Assembly (NCBI GenBank): GCA_017996075.1
Contig: JAGOHQ010000055.1
Span: forward strand, 1-5,772
From: Aliarcobacter sp.
Lineage (GTDB): Bacteria; Campylobacterota; Campylobacteria; Campylobacterales; Arcobacteraceae
Reading direction: 5' to 3'
Length of the DNA: 5,772 nucleotides
Position 1 is the stretch's first letter; each line of letters begins with the position of its first letter. The translations under genes and the position numbers were made by a program. The notes under the pieces are model-generated. The model did no database searches. It was not told the DNA's origin and saw only the letters and a list, made by a program, of their open reading frames with translations. Of the stretch, positions 5,667 to 5,772 are shown piece by piece.

Positions 5667-5772
5667 GTTATGAATTGTAACATAATCATATAGAAGATTT
5701 AGTTTTCAATAATAAAAAATAAAAATGGATTAAGTTTTCTTGTATATAGGAAATTTATCTGTATAGATGTAT
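5667..5772 (-). promoter_or_regulatory. Upstream region of ogt with extended -10 and imperfect palindrome
   Basis: No gene is visible in these 106 nt. On the - strand TGTTACAAT fits an extended -10 (TGn-TACAAT, hexamer at 5674-5679), only 7 nt before the ATG. This would place the transcript start at or next to the A of the ATG. A second candidate, TATGAT, is at 5685-5690. The imperfect inverted repeat GTTATGAATTGTAAC (5667-5681) covers the first -10 and abuts the start codon, so it could be an operator. No Shine-Dalgarno is seen. Confidence 0.4.

Noticed and set aside
5692..5731. Direct repeat TTAGTTTTC / TTAAGTTTTC upstream of ogt
   Set aside because: Short, imperfect and expected by chance in sequence this AT-rich.

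Overview
The window is very AT-rich and tightly packed, with strong AAGGAG-type ribosome sites, several TTG starts and overlapping genes. The protein set and Fur-box style resemble the Campylobacterota, most likely an Arcobacter/Aliarcobacter-type bacterium. That placement is inferred from composition and protein flavour; no rRNA or other marker gene is present.

Positions 1-3376 (+ strand) hold the distal part of a D-alanylation (dlt) operon, in the order dltD (3' part only), dltX, dltB, dltA, closed by a hairpin terminator. DltA activates D-alanine and loads it on a carrier protein (DltC, not in the window and expected upstream). DltB, a membrane-bound O-acyltransferase, passes the acyl group across the inner membrane. 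DltD hands it to an envelope acceptor. Between dltD and dltB is a 46-residue gene with a TTG start. It has one membrane helix and ends in F-V-Y-E-E-F, the C-terminal signature of the Gram-positive microprotein DltX, whose tyrosine is thought to carry the acyl group between DltB and DltD. The DltB here has Asn (residue 311) where the family's catalytic His of the M-G-x-W-H-G motif is expected. Gram-negative bacteria lack teichoic acids, so the acceptor is unknown.

Positions 3385-3802 (- strand) hold a small DUF2325 protein with an added cysteine-rich tail (CxxCxxxC). Two close matches to the Campylobacterota Fur box lie upstream, so this gene is probably iron-regulated.

Positions 3831-5666 (- strand) hold, in transcription order, ogt (O6-alkylguanine-DNA alkyltransferase), a nitrilase-family amidase that overlaps ogt by 4 nt, and, after a 75-nt gap, a small secreted lytic transglycosylase with its own terminator. 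The last 106 nt contain only the upstream region of ogt.
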